Below, one piece after another: positions 1 to 7,873 of a stretch of 12,220 bases of DNA; the first letter of the stretch is position 1, and the number at the start of each line of letters is the position of its first letter. This DNA comes from Candidatus Hydrogenedentota bacterium. GTDB taxonomy: Bacteria > Hydrogenedentota > Hydrogenedentia > Hydrogenedentales > CAITNO01. The notes under the pieces are model-generated. The model saw nothing but the letters and a program-made list of their open reading frames with translations, searched no databases and was not told the origin of the DNA. A program made the position numbers and the translations under genes. The DNA lies in assembly GCA_007124105.1 (NCBI GenBank), contig SLFT01000308.1:1-12220 (forward strand), written 5' to 3'.

Positions 1-95
1 ACATGAAGGTGGTAATGCCTGAAAAGGGCGCGCCCAAAATAGTAGACAAAGACATCGTAACCGGCAAGAATTTCCGTTTCGAGCTGCGGGACTAA
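1..95 (+). CDS. C-terminal end of an unidentified protein (5' end outside window)
   Basis: An open frame runs in from the left edge and stops at TAA 93-95. The readable part covers about 30 codons in the frame that starts at base 3 and ends in FRFELRD. Codon choice (many C/G third positions) resembles the neighbouring genes, which supports real coding. There is an ATG at 3-5, but nothing shows that it is the start, and a longer protein entering from the left is more likely. I do not recognise the family. It converges with the recombinase gene on the minus strand, with 67 bp between the two stop codons and no convincing terminator there. Confidence 0.4.
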   Translation, partial: MKVVMPEKGAPKIVDKDIVTGKNFRFELRD

Positions 96-162
96 TCGCA
101 TACCCCGCGCACAGCAGTATGTTTCATCGCAGGCGCGAAAGATGCCTGATGTGATATGTAAT

Positions 163-1095
163 TTAAGCGTGCGGATGCGCTTCGCGATACACCTGCCGCA
201 ACCGCTCAATGCTAACGTGCGTATATATCTGCGTACTGGACAGGCTCTCATGGCCGAGTATCTCCTGCACAACGCGCAGGTCGGCCCCGGCGTCCAACAT
301 AAGCGTGGCGAAGGTGTGCCGCAGCGTATGAGGCGACACTTCGCGGCGCGTGGGCAGCGCCGTGAGAGCGTGGCGTTCCACAATGCGCTGTACGCTGCGC
401 GTGGTCAGCGGCCCGCCCCGATGGTTCACAAACACAGTGTCATGCTCCGGGTTTCCGAGCGCGGCCCGTACGTTCAGATACGCCCGCAACGCATCAAGCG
501 CGTACGAACCTACCGGCACAATACGCTCTTTCGCCCGCTTGCCCAATACGCGCACAGTCGCCTGATCGTAAAAGATATCTCCCGCGCGCAATCCCGTCAG
601 CTCCGCCGCGCGCAGCCCGCACGAATACAACATCTCGATAATCGCCCGGTCCCGTTTACCCAGCGCCGTGGTCGTATCAATCGCATCAAGCAACGCCGTC
701 ATCTCCGGAATAGACAAGACATCGGGCAGCGTACGCGACAGGCGCGGCGAGCGGATGCCCTGGGTGGGATTGACGGTAATGCGCTTCTCCCGCACAAAAA
801 AGGCGTAGGCTGACCGCAACGCCGCCAGTTTGCGCGCCGCCGTGCGCGGCGTACAACCCGCCGTTTGCGCATGGGCAAGAAACGCGCGGATATCCCGCTT
901 GCTCGCGCGCTTCAACACGTCCAACGACGCTGGTGGACGGATGGCATCCTCATCCCGTTGCAACGCCGCAGGGCCGTTCTCTAAAAAATCGGAAAACTGG
1001 CCAAGATCGTTGGCGTAGGCCCGCAACGTGTGCCGCGAAAAATTGCGCTCCACACGCAGATAATTGAGATAACGCAATATGTCCACTGCCGACAT
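163..1095 (-). CDS. xerC: Tyrosine recombinase, XerC/XerD type
   Basis: This is a 310-residue site-specific recombinase of the phage-integrase family. Xer proteins resolve chromosome dimers at dif by cutting and rejoining DNA through a 3'-phosphotyrosine intermediate. The N-terminal SAM-like core-binding domain spans roughly residues 3-100, and the catalytic domain roughly 120-300. All the expected active-site residues are visible: Arg162 in the CGLRAAEL motif, Lys186 in LGKRAKER, His256 and Arg259 in HTLRH, His282 in LGHESL and the nucleophile Tyr291 in IYTHV. Length and domain spacing match Xer proteins (about 300 residues) and not phage integrases, which usually carry extra N-terminal DNA-binding parts. 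The ATG at 1095-1093 follows only a weak Shine-Dalgarno (AGGCAGG). The gene stands alone and is divergent from ppdK. XerC versus XerD cannot be decided with certainty from one gene; no phage or integron context is visible. Confidence 0.93.
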   Translation of the reverse strand: MSAVDILRYLNYLRVERNFSRHTLRAYANDLGQFSDFLENGPAALQRDEDAIRPPASLDVLKRASKRDIRAFLAHAQTAGCTPRTAARKLAALRSAYAFFVREKRITVNPTQGIRSPRLSRTLPDVLSIPEMTALLDAIDTTTALGKRDRAIIEMLYSCGLRAAELTGLRAGDIFYDQATVRVLGKRAKERIVPVGSYALDALRAYLNVRAALGNPEHDTVFVNHRGGPLTTRSVQRIVERHALTALPTRREVSPHTLRHTFATLMLDAGADLRVVQEILGHESLSSTQIYTHVSIERLRQVYREAHPHA

Positions 1096-1157
1096 GGCGC
1101 CTGCCTGATTGTTGTTCTTTCATTGCTCTTCGCGTGATTACTACACTGGCTCTGGTG

Positions 1158-1187
1158 ATAATACACCACCGCCCAGTATCACAACAA
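1158..1187 (-). promoter_or_regulatory. Candidate sigma70-type promoter for xerC
   Basis: Read on the minus strand, TTGTTG (1187-1182) and TATTAT (1163-1158) are separated by 18 bp. This would start transcription about 60 bp upstream of the xerC ATG. The match is moderate and rests only on consensus and position. Confidence 0.35.
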
Positions 1188-1222
1188 CAGACCGCTTCGC
1201 GTATGGGCCGCCCATCCTTGAT

Positions 1223-1252
1223 TTGCATGGCAACAACATAGTATTGTATACT
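1223..1252 (+). promoter_or_regulatory. Candidate sigma70-type promoter for ppdK
   Basis: TTGCAT (1223-1228) and TATACT (1247-1252) have an 18-bp spacer, giving a leader of roughly 135 nt before the ppdK start. The -10 box lies inside a small inverted repeat, AGTAT-TGT-ATACT (1240-1252), which could be an operator half-site pair. A weaker alternative closer to the gene is TTAACC (1297-1302) with TATTTT (1319-1324). Together with the xerC promoter this makes the intergenic region 1096-1392 a divergent promoter region; I see nothing else in it apart from the hairpin at 1262-1289. Confidence 0.35.
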
Positions 1253-1261
1253 TTAGTCCCA

Positions 1262-1289
1262 TTGACAAGGCAATTTTTTTGCGTGTCAA
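1262..1289. other. Short inverted repeat in the ppdK leader
   Basis: TTGACA (1262-1267) pairs with TGTCAA (1284-1289), and the inner bases add a partly paired GC/AA segment around a T7 run. If the promoter at 1223-1252 is used, this lies just after the transcription start and could be an operator or a leader hairpin. The TTGACA has no good -10 at 16-18 bp, so I do not call it a -35 box. It could also be chance. Confidence 0.25.
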
Positions 1290-1392
1290 AGTGTATTTAA
1301 CCATCACCCGTTTTCCTGTATTTTCCCTTCACACGGCAGGATGATTGCAGCGGGGAGTTCTTTCTCAACCAACTAGAGGAGCGTGTATTTTT

Positions 1393-4161
1393 ATGGCGAA
1401 GAAAAGCGTCTATTTCTTTGGCGGCGGCAAAGCGGAAGGCAAAGGGAGTATGAAGAACCTGCTTGGCGGCAAAGGCGCCAATCTTGCCGAAATGGCCAGT
1501 CTTGGAATACCCGTACCGGCGGGGTTCACCATCACCACGGAAATGTGTACCGAGTACTACGAGAACAAGGGCAAATTGCCCAAGTACGTATACGAGGAGG
1601 CGAAAAAGGCGATGGCGAAAGTTGAGCGGGTCATGAAAAAGAAGTTTGGCGACCCCAAAAACCCGCTGTTGCTCTCGGTGCGTTCCGGCGCGCGCATGTC
1701 CATGCCGGGCATGATGGATACCGTGCTGAATGTCGGCTTGTGCTCGAAAACTATCCCGGGACTGATCAAGAAAAGCGGCGACGCCCGGTTCGTATACGAC
1801 TCCTATCGTCGCCTGATCACCATGTACGCTGATGTGGTAATGGAAAAAGCCGCCGGCATCGAGCCCAAAGACGGCGAAAGCGTTCGCAATAAACTTGAAC
1901 ACGCCATGGAAGCGATGAAGAAAGCCAAGGGCGTGGAAGAAGACACAGCCCTTGACGTAGACGACTTGAAAAAACTGTGCGACCAGTTCAAGAAGATTGT
2001 CAAGAAGACCATTGGAAAAGCGTTTCCCGATGATCCGGATGAACAGCTCTGGGGCGGCATCAAGGCCGTGTTCCAGTCCTGGAACGGCAAACGCGCAATT
2101 TCCTACCGGCGTATCGAAGGCATCCCCCATGAATGGGGTACCGCCGTGAATGTACAGGCTATGGTATTTGGCAATCTGGGCGCTACATCGGCAACCGGCG
2201 TTGCCTTCACGCGCGACCCCGCCACTGGCGCGGACGTGTTCTACGGCGAATGGCTGGTAAACGCCCAGGGCGAAGACGTGGTCGCAGGCATTCGTACGCC
2301 CTCGCCGATTAACGAGTCCACCAAAAACGAGAGCAACAAACACCTGGATTCACTTGAAAAGAAATGGCCGAAACTTTATAAGCAGCTTCATGATATCCGC
2401 AACAAACTCGAAAAGCATTACAAAGATATGCAGGATATCGAATTTACCATAGAAGACCGTGAACTGTACATGCTGCAAACGCGAACCGGTAAACGCACCG
2501 GCGTCGCGGCTGTGCGCATGGCCGTAGAGATGAACGAGGCCAAGCTAATCAACCGCGAAACCGCCATTATGCGTGTGAAGCCTGAGCAGCTGGATGAATT
2601 GCTGCATCCGATGATTGACCCGGCAAAAGAGAAAGCGGCGACGCCCATCGCCAAGGGCCTGCCCGCAGGACCCGGCGGCGGTGTGGGCCAGGCCGTGTTC
2701 TCCTCGGAAACGGCGAAGGAATGGGCCGACAAAGGCAAGAAGGTGGTGCTGGTGCGCAACGAAACATCCCCCGAAGACGTGGAAGGCATGCGCTCAGCCG
2801 TAGCCATTCTCACCGCCATGGGCGGCATGACCTCGCACGCCGCATTGGTGGCCCGTGGTTGGGGCAAGTGCTGCATCGTGGGATGCGCCGCCGTACGCAT
2901 AGACGCGCGCGCCAAAAAGTTTAGCGTTGACGGAAAGGTGGTCAAGGAAGGCGACTGGATAAGCCTGAACGGTTCCACCGGCAAGGTATATACCGGACAA
3001 TTGCCCGTACTGCCCGCGCAACCGGAACGGAACAAGTTTTACGCCAAATTGATGAAGTGGGCCGACGTCGTCCGTCAAATCAATATCCGCACCAACGCCG
3101 AAAGCCCCGATGACGCCGCGCAGGCTATCAAGTTCGGCGCCGAAGGCATTGGCCTGGCCCGTACCGAGCACATGTTCTTCGAGGCGGACAGAATTATTCA
3201 TATTCGTGAGATGATTGTCGCGTCCAACGAGGAAGACCGGCGCAAGGCCGTCATGAAGCTGCTTGCATTCCAGAAGAAAGATTTTGTCGGCATCTTCAAG
3301 GCCATGGCCGGCAAGCCGGTTACCGTGCGTCTGCTCGATCCGCCGCTCCATGAGTTCGTGGGCAGCCTGTTGGAAGATAAAAAAGAACTGAACGCGCTTG
3401 CCAAACATTGTGGTCTGAAACCGGCCGTTATCGAAGACCGCATTAAGTCGCTTCATGAATTCAACCCCATGCTCGGCCATCGCGGTTGCCGCCTCGGCAT
3501 TGCCTACCCCGAAATCACCGAGATGCAGGTGCGCGCCATTATCGGCGCAGCCTGCGAACTCACCAAGAAGAAGGTGAAGGTGTTGCCCGAGATCATGGTG
3601 CCGCTGGTGGGAACCAAAGCAGAACTGGCCAACCAGCGCGCCATTATTGACGCCATCGCTGATGAGGTGCAGAAGAAAGAAAAGGTCAAGGTCAAGTACA
3701 TGGTAGGCACCATGATTGAAGTGCCGCGGGCGGCGCTTACCGCCAATGAAATTGCCGAGGTCGCCGAGTTCTTCAGCTTTGGCACCAACGACCTGACACA
3801 AATGACCTTTGGCTATTCCCGCGACGACATCGGCGGATTCCTGCCCATTTATCTCGAGCAAAACATCTTGCCCAACGATCCCTTCGAGGTTTTGGACCAA
3901 ACCGGGGTCGGACAGCTTGTTGACATGGCGGTAAAAAAAGGCCGCGACACCCGCGCAGACCTCAAATGCGGCATCTGTGGCGAACATGGCGGCGAACCGG
4001 CCTCTGTGAAATTCTGTCACCGCGCCGGTTTGAACTATGTCAGTTGCAGCCCCTTCCGCGTACCCATTGCGCGCTTTGCCGCCGCACAGGCAGCGCTTGA
4101 AACGCCGCGCAAGGCAGAAAAGCCGAAGAAAAAAAGCGCAAAGAAAAAAGCGCGCAAGTAG
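1393..4161 (+). CDS. ppdK: Pyruvate, phosphate dikinase
   Basis: This 922-residue enzyme interconverts pyruvate, ATP and phosphate with phosphoenolpyruvate, AMP and pyrophosphate, in the cytoplasm. It can serve gluconeogenesis or PPi-linked glycolysis. The order is canonical: ATP-grasp nucleotide-binding domain (about 1-370, with GGKGANLAEM at 25-34 and SVRSGARMSMPGMMDT at 95-110); the swivelling phosphohistidine domain with GGMTSHAALVARG (477-489), where His482 carries the phosphate and Thr480 is the residue modified by PPDK regulatory protein in plants and some bacteria; then the PEP/pyruvate TIM barrel (about 550-900), with CGICGEHGG (859-867) holding the catalytic Cys862. The start at 1393 is preferred because AGAGGAG lies just upstream; an in-frame TTG at 1345 has no ribosome site and adds 16 atypical residues. 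After the usual family end near residue 900 comes an unusual lysine-rich tail (905-922). An intrinsic terminator 20 bp downstream closes the transcript. Confidence 0.97.
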   Translation: MAKKSVYFFGGGKAEGKGSMKNLLGGKGANLAEMASLGIPVPAGFTITTEMCTEYYENKGKLPKYVYEEAKKAMAKVERVMKKKFGDPKNPLLLSVRSGARMSMPGMMDTVLNVGLCSKTIPGLIKKSGDARFVYDSYRRLITMYADVVMEKAAGIEPKDGESVRNKLEHAMEAMKKAKGVEEDTALDVDDLKKLCDQFKKIVKKTIGKAFPDDPDEQLWGGIKAVFQSWNGKRAISYRRIEGIPHEWGTAVNVQAMVFGNLGATSATGVAFTRDPATGADVFYGEWLVNAQGEDVVAGIRTPSPINESTKNESNKHLDSLEKKWPKLYKQLHDIRNKLEKHYKDMQDIEFTIEDRELYMLQTRTGKRTGVAAVRMAVEMNEAKLINRETAIMRVKPEQLDELLHPMIDPAKEKAATPIAKGLPAGPGGGVGQAVFSSETAKEWADKGKKVVLVRNETSPEDVEGMRSAVAILTAMGGMTSHAALVARGWGKCCIVGCAAVRIDARAKKFSVDGKVVKEGDWISLNGSTGKVYTGQLPVLPAQPERNKFYAKLMKWADVVRQINIRTNAESPDDAAQAIKFGAEGIGLARTEHMFFEADRIIHIREMIVASNEEDRRKAVMKLLAFQKKDFVGIFKAMAGKPVTVRLLDPPLHEFVGSLLEDKKELNALAKHCGLKPAVIEDRIKSLHEFNPMLGHRGCRLGIAYPEITEMQVRAIIGAACELTKKKVKVLPEIMVPLVGTKAELANQRAIIDAIADEVQKKEKVKVKYMVGTMIEVPRAALTANEIAEVAEFFSFGTNDLTQMTFGYSRDDIGGFLPIYLEQNILPNDPFEVLDQTGVGQLVDMAVKKGRDTRADLKCGICGEHGGEPASVKFCHRAGLNYVSCSPFRVPIARFAAAQAALETPRKAEKPKKKSAKKKARK

Positions 4162-4181
4162 GTTGAAGTATCTCCTGATTT

Positions 4182-4214
4182 ACGCCCCCGACACCTTGGT
4201 GTCGGGGGCGTTTT
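4182..4214 (+). terminator. Intrinsic terminator after ppdK
   Basis: A perfect 14-bp inverted repeat (4182-4195 paired with 4198-4211, G+C-rich) is followed by TTTT. The apex would open to a CTTG loop. It begins 20 bp after the ppdK stop codon, so ppdK is probably transcribed separately from the symporter gene. Confidence 0.93.
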
Positions 4215-4258
4215 GCTGAAATGGCGCCGATCATTCTGTAAGGCCAATCCGGAAAAAC

Positions 4259-4287
4259 TTGATTCCAGTGTTCACTATTGCTAAATT
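4259..4287 (+). promoter_or_regulatory. Candidate sigma70-type promoter for the symporter gene
   Basis: TTGATT (4259-4264) and TAAATT (4282-4287) have the optimal 17-bp spacing. The site lies between the ppdK terminator and the symporter start, giving a leader of about 35 nt that contains the AAGGAG ribosome site (4317-4322). Confidence 0.45.
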
Positions 4288-4329
4288 TGGGGGTGCGCTT
4301 ATCCCTGTATTGTCAAAAGGAGCCTTTAC

Positions 4330-5913
4330 ATGAATACATTTACTGTTCTGGATTATGTTGTGCTTATCGCTTATTTTGGCGCCATGGCGGCGCTGGGACC
4401 GCTGTTTGCGAGTAAATCACGCACCACGGAAGGCTATTTCCTGGGCGACCGCTCGTTCCCCGGATGGCTTGTCGGTTTCTCCATGTTTGCCACCTCCATC
4501 AGCTCGGTTACGTTCATGGCATACCCCGGCGACGCCTTCAAGACCGCCTGGTATCGCATGACCCCGAATTATGCGCTGCCGCTGGCGGTGTTAATCGCGA
4601 CCTTCTTTTTCCTGCCCTTCTTTCGCCGCGCCGGCACGGTGTCCGCTTATGAGTATCTCGAGGAACGTTTCGGCAGATGGACGCGCCTCTACGCGGCCTG
4701 CGCTTTTATCATCGGCCAGGCCATCCGCGTAAGCCTGATCCTGTTTCTCGTTTCGATACTGCTGAATCAGATGACCGGCATCAACGTGTACGTCTGCATC
4801 ATTATTGGCGGCGTCATCACCTCCTTCTACACCGTTCTTGGCGGTATACGCGCTGTTTTATGGACAGACTTTCTGCAGGCGTGCGTACTATGGGTGGGCG
4901 GCATGATTTCGCTCTTCGTCATTATCAACGCCATGCCGGGCGGGCTGGGACAGATTTTCTCCATGGCCTCCGAGGCCGGAAAATTCGCAATGGCTGATCT
5001 CAATGCGGAAGGGACGCTCGAGCCCATTAAGTTCAGTCCGGATTTCACGGAAAAGACGGTGTCCCTCTTCCTGCTGGTAGGGCTGGGCAACTGGCTGGCC
5101 GAATACAGCAGCAACCAGAATGTCATTCAACGGTATGCCGCGTCCAAGAGCGCTGGTCAGGCGCGGGTTGCCATGTGGACCTGCGTCGCCTTCAGCATCC
5201 CCACCTGGGGTTTGTTTATGTTTTTGGGTACGGCATTGTGGGCCTTCTTCCAGCTCAATCCAACGCCGGAAGCGCAGGCGATTCTCACGGGCGAGGGCGG
5301 CGCCAAAGCCGAGGATATCCTGCCCTATTTCGTGATCAACTTCCTGCCCCGGGGCGTTTCCGGACTGGTTATTGCCGGCGTGCTGGCCGCCGCCATGTCA
5401 AGCCTGTCCTCAAGCATCAACTCGGTGTCCGCAGTAAGCCTGGTGGATGTATACAAGCGCCACATTGCCCCCGGAAAGACGGACAGACACTATGTTGTCG
5501 TGGCGAAGTCCATCGGCCTTGCCCTGGCCGTCTTCATGATCACCGGCGCGGCGTTGCTGCACATGCTGCAAAGCACCACCCTGCAAGACAGCGCCACTAT
5601 CCTCGCCGCCCTGACCGCGGGAGGCCTGCTCGGCCTGTACTTGCTCGGTTTTTTCACCAAGGTAGGCGACGACGCCAGTATCCTGGCGGGCATCATCTGC
5701 ACATTGACTTTCACGCTGTGGATGACCCTCTCGAACATGGGCTGGCTGCCGCAAGCCTGGCAATCGCCCATCCATAGTTACTACGCGGGCATCGTGGGAC
5801 ATGTCATCATGTTCGCTGTTGGGTTCGGATTTGGCGTACTGCTGAAATCCAAGACCGACCGCGACCTTACCAACCTCACCGTGTGGACTGGCGACGGTAC
5901 GCCCATGCAGTAA
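4330..5913 (+). CDS. Sodium/solute symporter (SSS family)
   Basis: This 527-residue inner-membrane protein belongs to the SSS (SLC5-like) family, which uses the sodium gradient to import sugars, amino acids, vitamins or organic acids. About 13 hydrophobic segments are visible, starting at residues 7-25 and ending near 483-505. Family marks include the first-helix region with TEGYFLGDR (33-41), the signature GGIRAVLWTDFLQ (171-183), EYSSNQNVIQRYAASKSAGQAR (258-279), and the serine-rich helix around 349-368, where Ala354, Ser357 and Ser358 align with the Na+ ligands of the Vibrio sugar symporter. A strong AAGGAG lies 7 bp before the ATG. The preceding ppdK terminator and a local promoter suggest a single-gene transcript. 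The substrate cannot be read from sequence. No broken motifs are seen. The gene converges with the minus-strand barrel gene, 85 bp between stops, without a clear terminator. Confidence 0.94.
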   Translation: MNTFTVLDYVVLIAYFGAMAALGPLFASKSRTTEGYFLGDRSFPGWLVGFSMFATSISSVTFMAYPGDAFKTAWYRMTPNYALPLAVLIATFFFLPFFRRAGTVSAYEYLEERFGRWTRLYAACAFIIGQAIRVSLILFLVSILLNQMTGINVYVCIIIGGVITSFYTVLGGIRAVLWTDFLQACVLWVGGMISLFVIINAMPGGLGQIFSMASEAGKFAMADLNAEGTLEPIKFSPDFTEKTVSLFLLVGLGNWLAEYSSNQNVIQRYAASKSAGQARVAMWTCVAFSIPTWGLFMFLGTALWAFFQLNPTPEAQAILTGEGGAKAEDILPYFVINFLPRGVSGLVIAGVLAAAMSSLSSSINSVSAVSLVDVYKRHIAPGKTDRHYVVVAKSIGLALAVFMITGAALLHMLQSTTLQDSATILAALTAGGLLGLYLLGFFTKVGDDASILAGIICTLTFTLWMTLSNMGWLPQAWQSPIHSYYAGIVGHVIMFAVGFGFGVLLKSKTDRDLTNLTVWTGDGTPMQ

Positions 5914-5998
5914 CCCAAAAGCATAAATGGGTTGACACTCCATAACCAGACATCCAACATGGACAACGCATCACGACAAGAAACGCGTTTTTTCCGGA

Positions 5999-7513
5999 TC
6001 AGAAAGCAAGGCGCGCGCCGGCGTACACGTTTGTATTGTCCTGAAACTGACCGAAGAAGGTTGTCTTTTGGTCGCCCAGAAAGATGTTTGCGCCCGCTTC
6101 GACCGTCCAGTGGTCCGAGACTTTGTAGGTAACGTTCGGGCGCAGGTACGCGTCTTTGTCCGAGAGGCTCATGTAGGCGAAAAGGGATAGGATGAGATTC
6201 TGGTTCATCAGCATTTTCGTGAGCCGCAGCGTAAAAACGTGCCGGTCGCGATCGCGGGCGTTCATGAAGAAGGGAAGCGAATCCCGGTAGTTTCCATGGC
6301 GCATCATGTACTCGAGGTAGTATTGAAGGGCCGCGGTGAATTCGCGTCCTATTTCCCGCTCGTAGCCCAATAGTAAGCGAAATTCGCTGTTGTTGATAAA
6401 GGGGTTGTTGCCCCGTCGGTCCTGGCGCGAATCGTAATAGCCGAGTTCGATGTTGCCGATGCCCTGGCCAATGGCGCCGCGCAGGCTGGCGCCGTACACG
6501 CGCAACCTTGGGAACACGGCCCGGTTTGGCAGCAGTTGCATGCCCCCCGGACTCTTCCAATACCCCGAATATCCGTAAAAGGCAAGTTGGCCGTTGCCAA
6601 TGGAACGGTACAGGCGCACCGCTACCTCATCGTCGCGAAACCAGCTGTCTGGCTCTCGGGTTTGTTGTTGGTTGTCCCGTCCCGCCATGCGTCGCAATAG
6701 CGGATTGTAATAGCTGAAGCGTTTCCCCGTAATGTAGCGGTCGGGATCAAAGCGCGGCGTATACACCACTTCCACGTTCATGACGTCGTTGTACCAGCCG
6801 ACCCGAGCGGCGTTTGACGGCGCTTTCAGGTATTCCACATCGCGCCCGCTAAAAAAGGATATCCAGTCTTTCGGGAACATGTCGTTGATAAACAACATGT
6901 CGCCCGTACCCCATGTGAGCACCTGCCTTCCCACGCGTATATCCACCGTGTTCATGGGGCTCCAGGTCAACCGCAGCTGGCGGATGTCCAGCCGCGCCCG
7001 TTCCTCGACGGCGTCAAATACGCCATCGCCTGTAAACTCAAGAAAGGCGTTGTTCCAGCCTTTGTCCGTTCGCAGCTGGAGACGCATTTCACCGAGGGTA
7101 GCGTCCTTGGACTGGGCCTTGTCGGAAACGATACGCGATCCCGCGCGCATATCCCAGAACCCGTGGAAGTCGAGGGGCGGCGCAGCGCGTGATTCTTCCC
7201 GGGCCATCGGTTCGGCTGGTTCCGTGTCCGGCGCAAGTCCTTCGGGCAGCGCGGGCTCGTCGCCTGCGGGTTCCAAACCTGCGGGCAGGGCCGGTTCTTC
7301 GCGGGGTGTTGTGGGTTCCAAGCCCTCTGGAAGTGCCGGTTCTTCGCGTGATGTTGCGGGTTCAAGTCCCTCCGGGAGTGCGGGCTCTTCGCGTGGCGCG
7401 GCGGGCGCGAGTCCGGCGGGCAGGGGCGGTTCTGAAGCGTTTGCAACAGTGATAACGCAAAGCAACATAACACAAAGTAACAGCGCGCAACGTATTGAAT
7501 GAAACATGTTCAC
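5999..7513 (-). CDS. Outer-membrane beta-barrel protein with repeated Pro-rich linker (DUF1302-like)
   Basis: This is a 504-residue predicted outer-membrane protein. It has a signal peptide (about 1-27: hydrophobic core 9-23, cleavage near VANAS), then a proline/glutamate-rich linker of five repeated units (28-99), then a barrel of about 390 residues from LDFHGFWDMRAG (114-125) to the end. Alternating hydrophobic and aromatic residues, and the final residue Phe in YAGARLAF, are typical of BAM-folded barrels. The segment VGRQVLTWGTGD (194-205), followed by DMFPKDW (211-217), resembles the GRQ-WG-D-F-P-D block of DUF1302-type barrels that accompany RND exporters. The start is ambiguous: GTG at 7513 lies 4 nt after GGAG, while an in-frame ATG at 7507 lies 10 nt after it. 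It is the last gene of the minus-strand trio, 360 bp after the LolA-like gene. A role as the outer-membrane end of an export route is inferred from context; a general porin is the alternative. Confidence 0.82.
   Translation of the reverse strand: MNMFHSIRCALLLCVMLLCVITVANASEPPLPAGLAPAAPREEPALPEGLEPATSREEPALPEGLEPTTPREEPALPAGLEPAGDEPALPEGLAPDTEPAEPMAREESRAAPPLDFHGFWDMRAGSRIVSDKAQSKDATLGEMRLQLRTDKGWNNAFLEFTGDGVFDAVEERARLDIRQLRLTWSPMNTVDIRVGRQVLTWGTGDMLFINDMFPKDWISFFSGRDVEYLKAPSNAARVGWYNDVMNVEVVYTPRFDPDRYITGKRFSYYNPLLRRMAGRDNQQQTREPDSWFRDDEVAVRLYRSIGNGQLAFYGYSGYWKSPGGMQLLPNRAVFPRLRVYGASLRGAIGQGIGNIELGYYDSRQDRRGNNPFINNSEFRLLLGYEREIGREFTAALQYYLEYMMRHGNYRDSLPFFMNARDRDRHVFTLRLTKMLMNQNLILSLFAYMSLSDKDAYLRPNVTYKVSDHWTVEAGANIFLGDQKTTFFGQFQDNTNVYAGARLAF
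7208..7432 (-). repeat. Tandem repeat of about 45 bp inside the barrel gene
   Basis: Five in-frame units encode residues 28-99 of the barrel protein. The first three are exactly 15 residues (EPPLPAGLAPAAPRE, EPALPEGLEPATSRE, EPALPEGLEPTTPRE), the fourth is 13 (EPALPAGLEPAGD), and the last is about 14 (EPALPEGLAPDTEP). Codons differ between units, so the array has existed long enough to drift or is kept by selection on the protein. It follows the signal peptide directly. Confidence 0.85.
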
Positions 7514-7612
7514 ATCTCTCCCCTTGTGCGTTTTGTTTGTTCCGTCGGTTGAGATATCGTATGGTCGAAACGCATTTTTTTTGCTGACTTACGGGGCCAA
7601 TGCGTAATTCAG

Positions 7613-7805
7613 CACGCTAACCCGGATATTTCACCAGATTTCTGTTGCGCCTGCGAATCTTACGCCATCTCAGCCACTTTGCTTGCCCGCCTACTTCGAC
7701 GTGTCCCGACACGCTGTCAGCCGGCGGCCTGCGCAAAATGGCTGATCTGACGCAATCTTCGCAGGCTCACGACGAAACCTGGTGAAATATCCGGGCTAAA
7801 GCGTG
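7613..7805. repeat. 193-bp imperfect palindrome (MITE-like or structured leader)
   Basis: The arms pair over nearly their full length. CACGC (7613-7617) pairs with GCGTG (7801-7805). CCCGGATATTTCACCAG (7621-7637) is a perfect 17-bp match to 7779-7795. GCCTGCGAA (7649-7657) matches 7758-7766. The TCAGCCA region (7670-7676) matches TGGCTGA (7739-7745) with small differences. The centre is GTGTC-CC-GACAC (7701-7712). No coding frame is evident. It fills most of the 360-bp gap between the LolA-like and barrel genes. The drift between arms suggests an old inserted element, but a transcribed RNA hairpin is equally compatible. I see no clear target duplication. Confidence 0.85.
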
Positions 7806-7873
7806 AAAAACATACATAATATCTGTGGTAACGCCGCATGCCGTACAGGTGTAATGGTGTGATTACGTTGGGC

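Noticed and set aside
125..151. Possible bidirectional terminator between the left partial gene and xerC
   Set aside because: CATC-GC-AGGC against GCCTGATG gives an imperfect 8-bp stem with no T-run; too weak to call.
1096..1300. dif-like recombination site next to xerC
   Set aside because: The region has short AT-rich inverted repeats (AGTAT-TGT-ATACT, GGTG-N6-CACC), but none matches the 28-bp two-arm dif layout.
1345..1392. N-terminal extension of ppdK from a TTG at 1345
   Set aside because: No ribosome site precedes it, the 16 added residues match nothing in PPDKs, and the ATG at 1393 has AGAGGAG upstream and starts exactly where the family starts.
1297..2343. 348-codon open frame on minus overlapping the ppdK start
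   Set aside because: It runs through the ppdK leader and coding region, has no family resemblance, and lies opposite the clearly real gene.
2794..4020. 408-codon open frame on minus, antisense to ppdK
   Set aside because: Shadow of ppdK codon bias; no recognisable domain, no promoter or ribosome site.
5932..5937. TTGACA just after the symporter stop
   Set aside because: No -10 box at a suitable distance, and it points into the end of a convergent gene.
5981..5990. AAACGCGTTT followed by further T as a terminator between convergent genes
   Set aside because: The 10-bp palindrome has no room for a loop and little G+C stem; unlikely to terminate transcription.
6780..7502. 240-codon open frame on plus opposite the barrel repeats
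   Set aside because: Its Ser/Gly/Pro repeats are only the complement of the Pro/Glu repeat array of the barrel protein.
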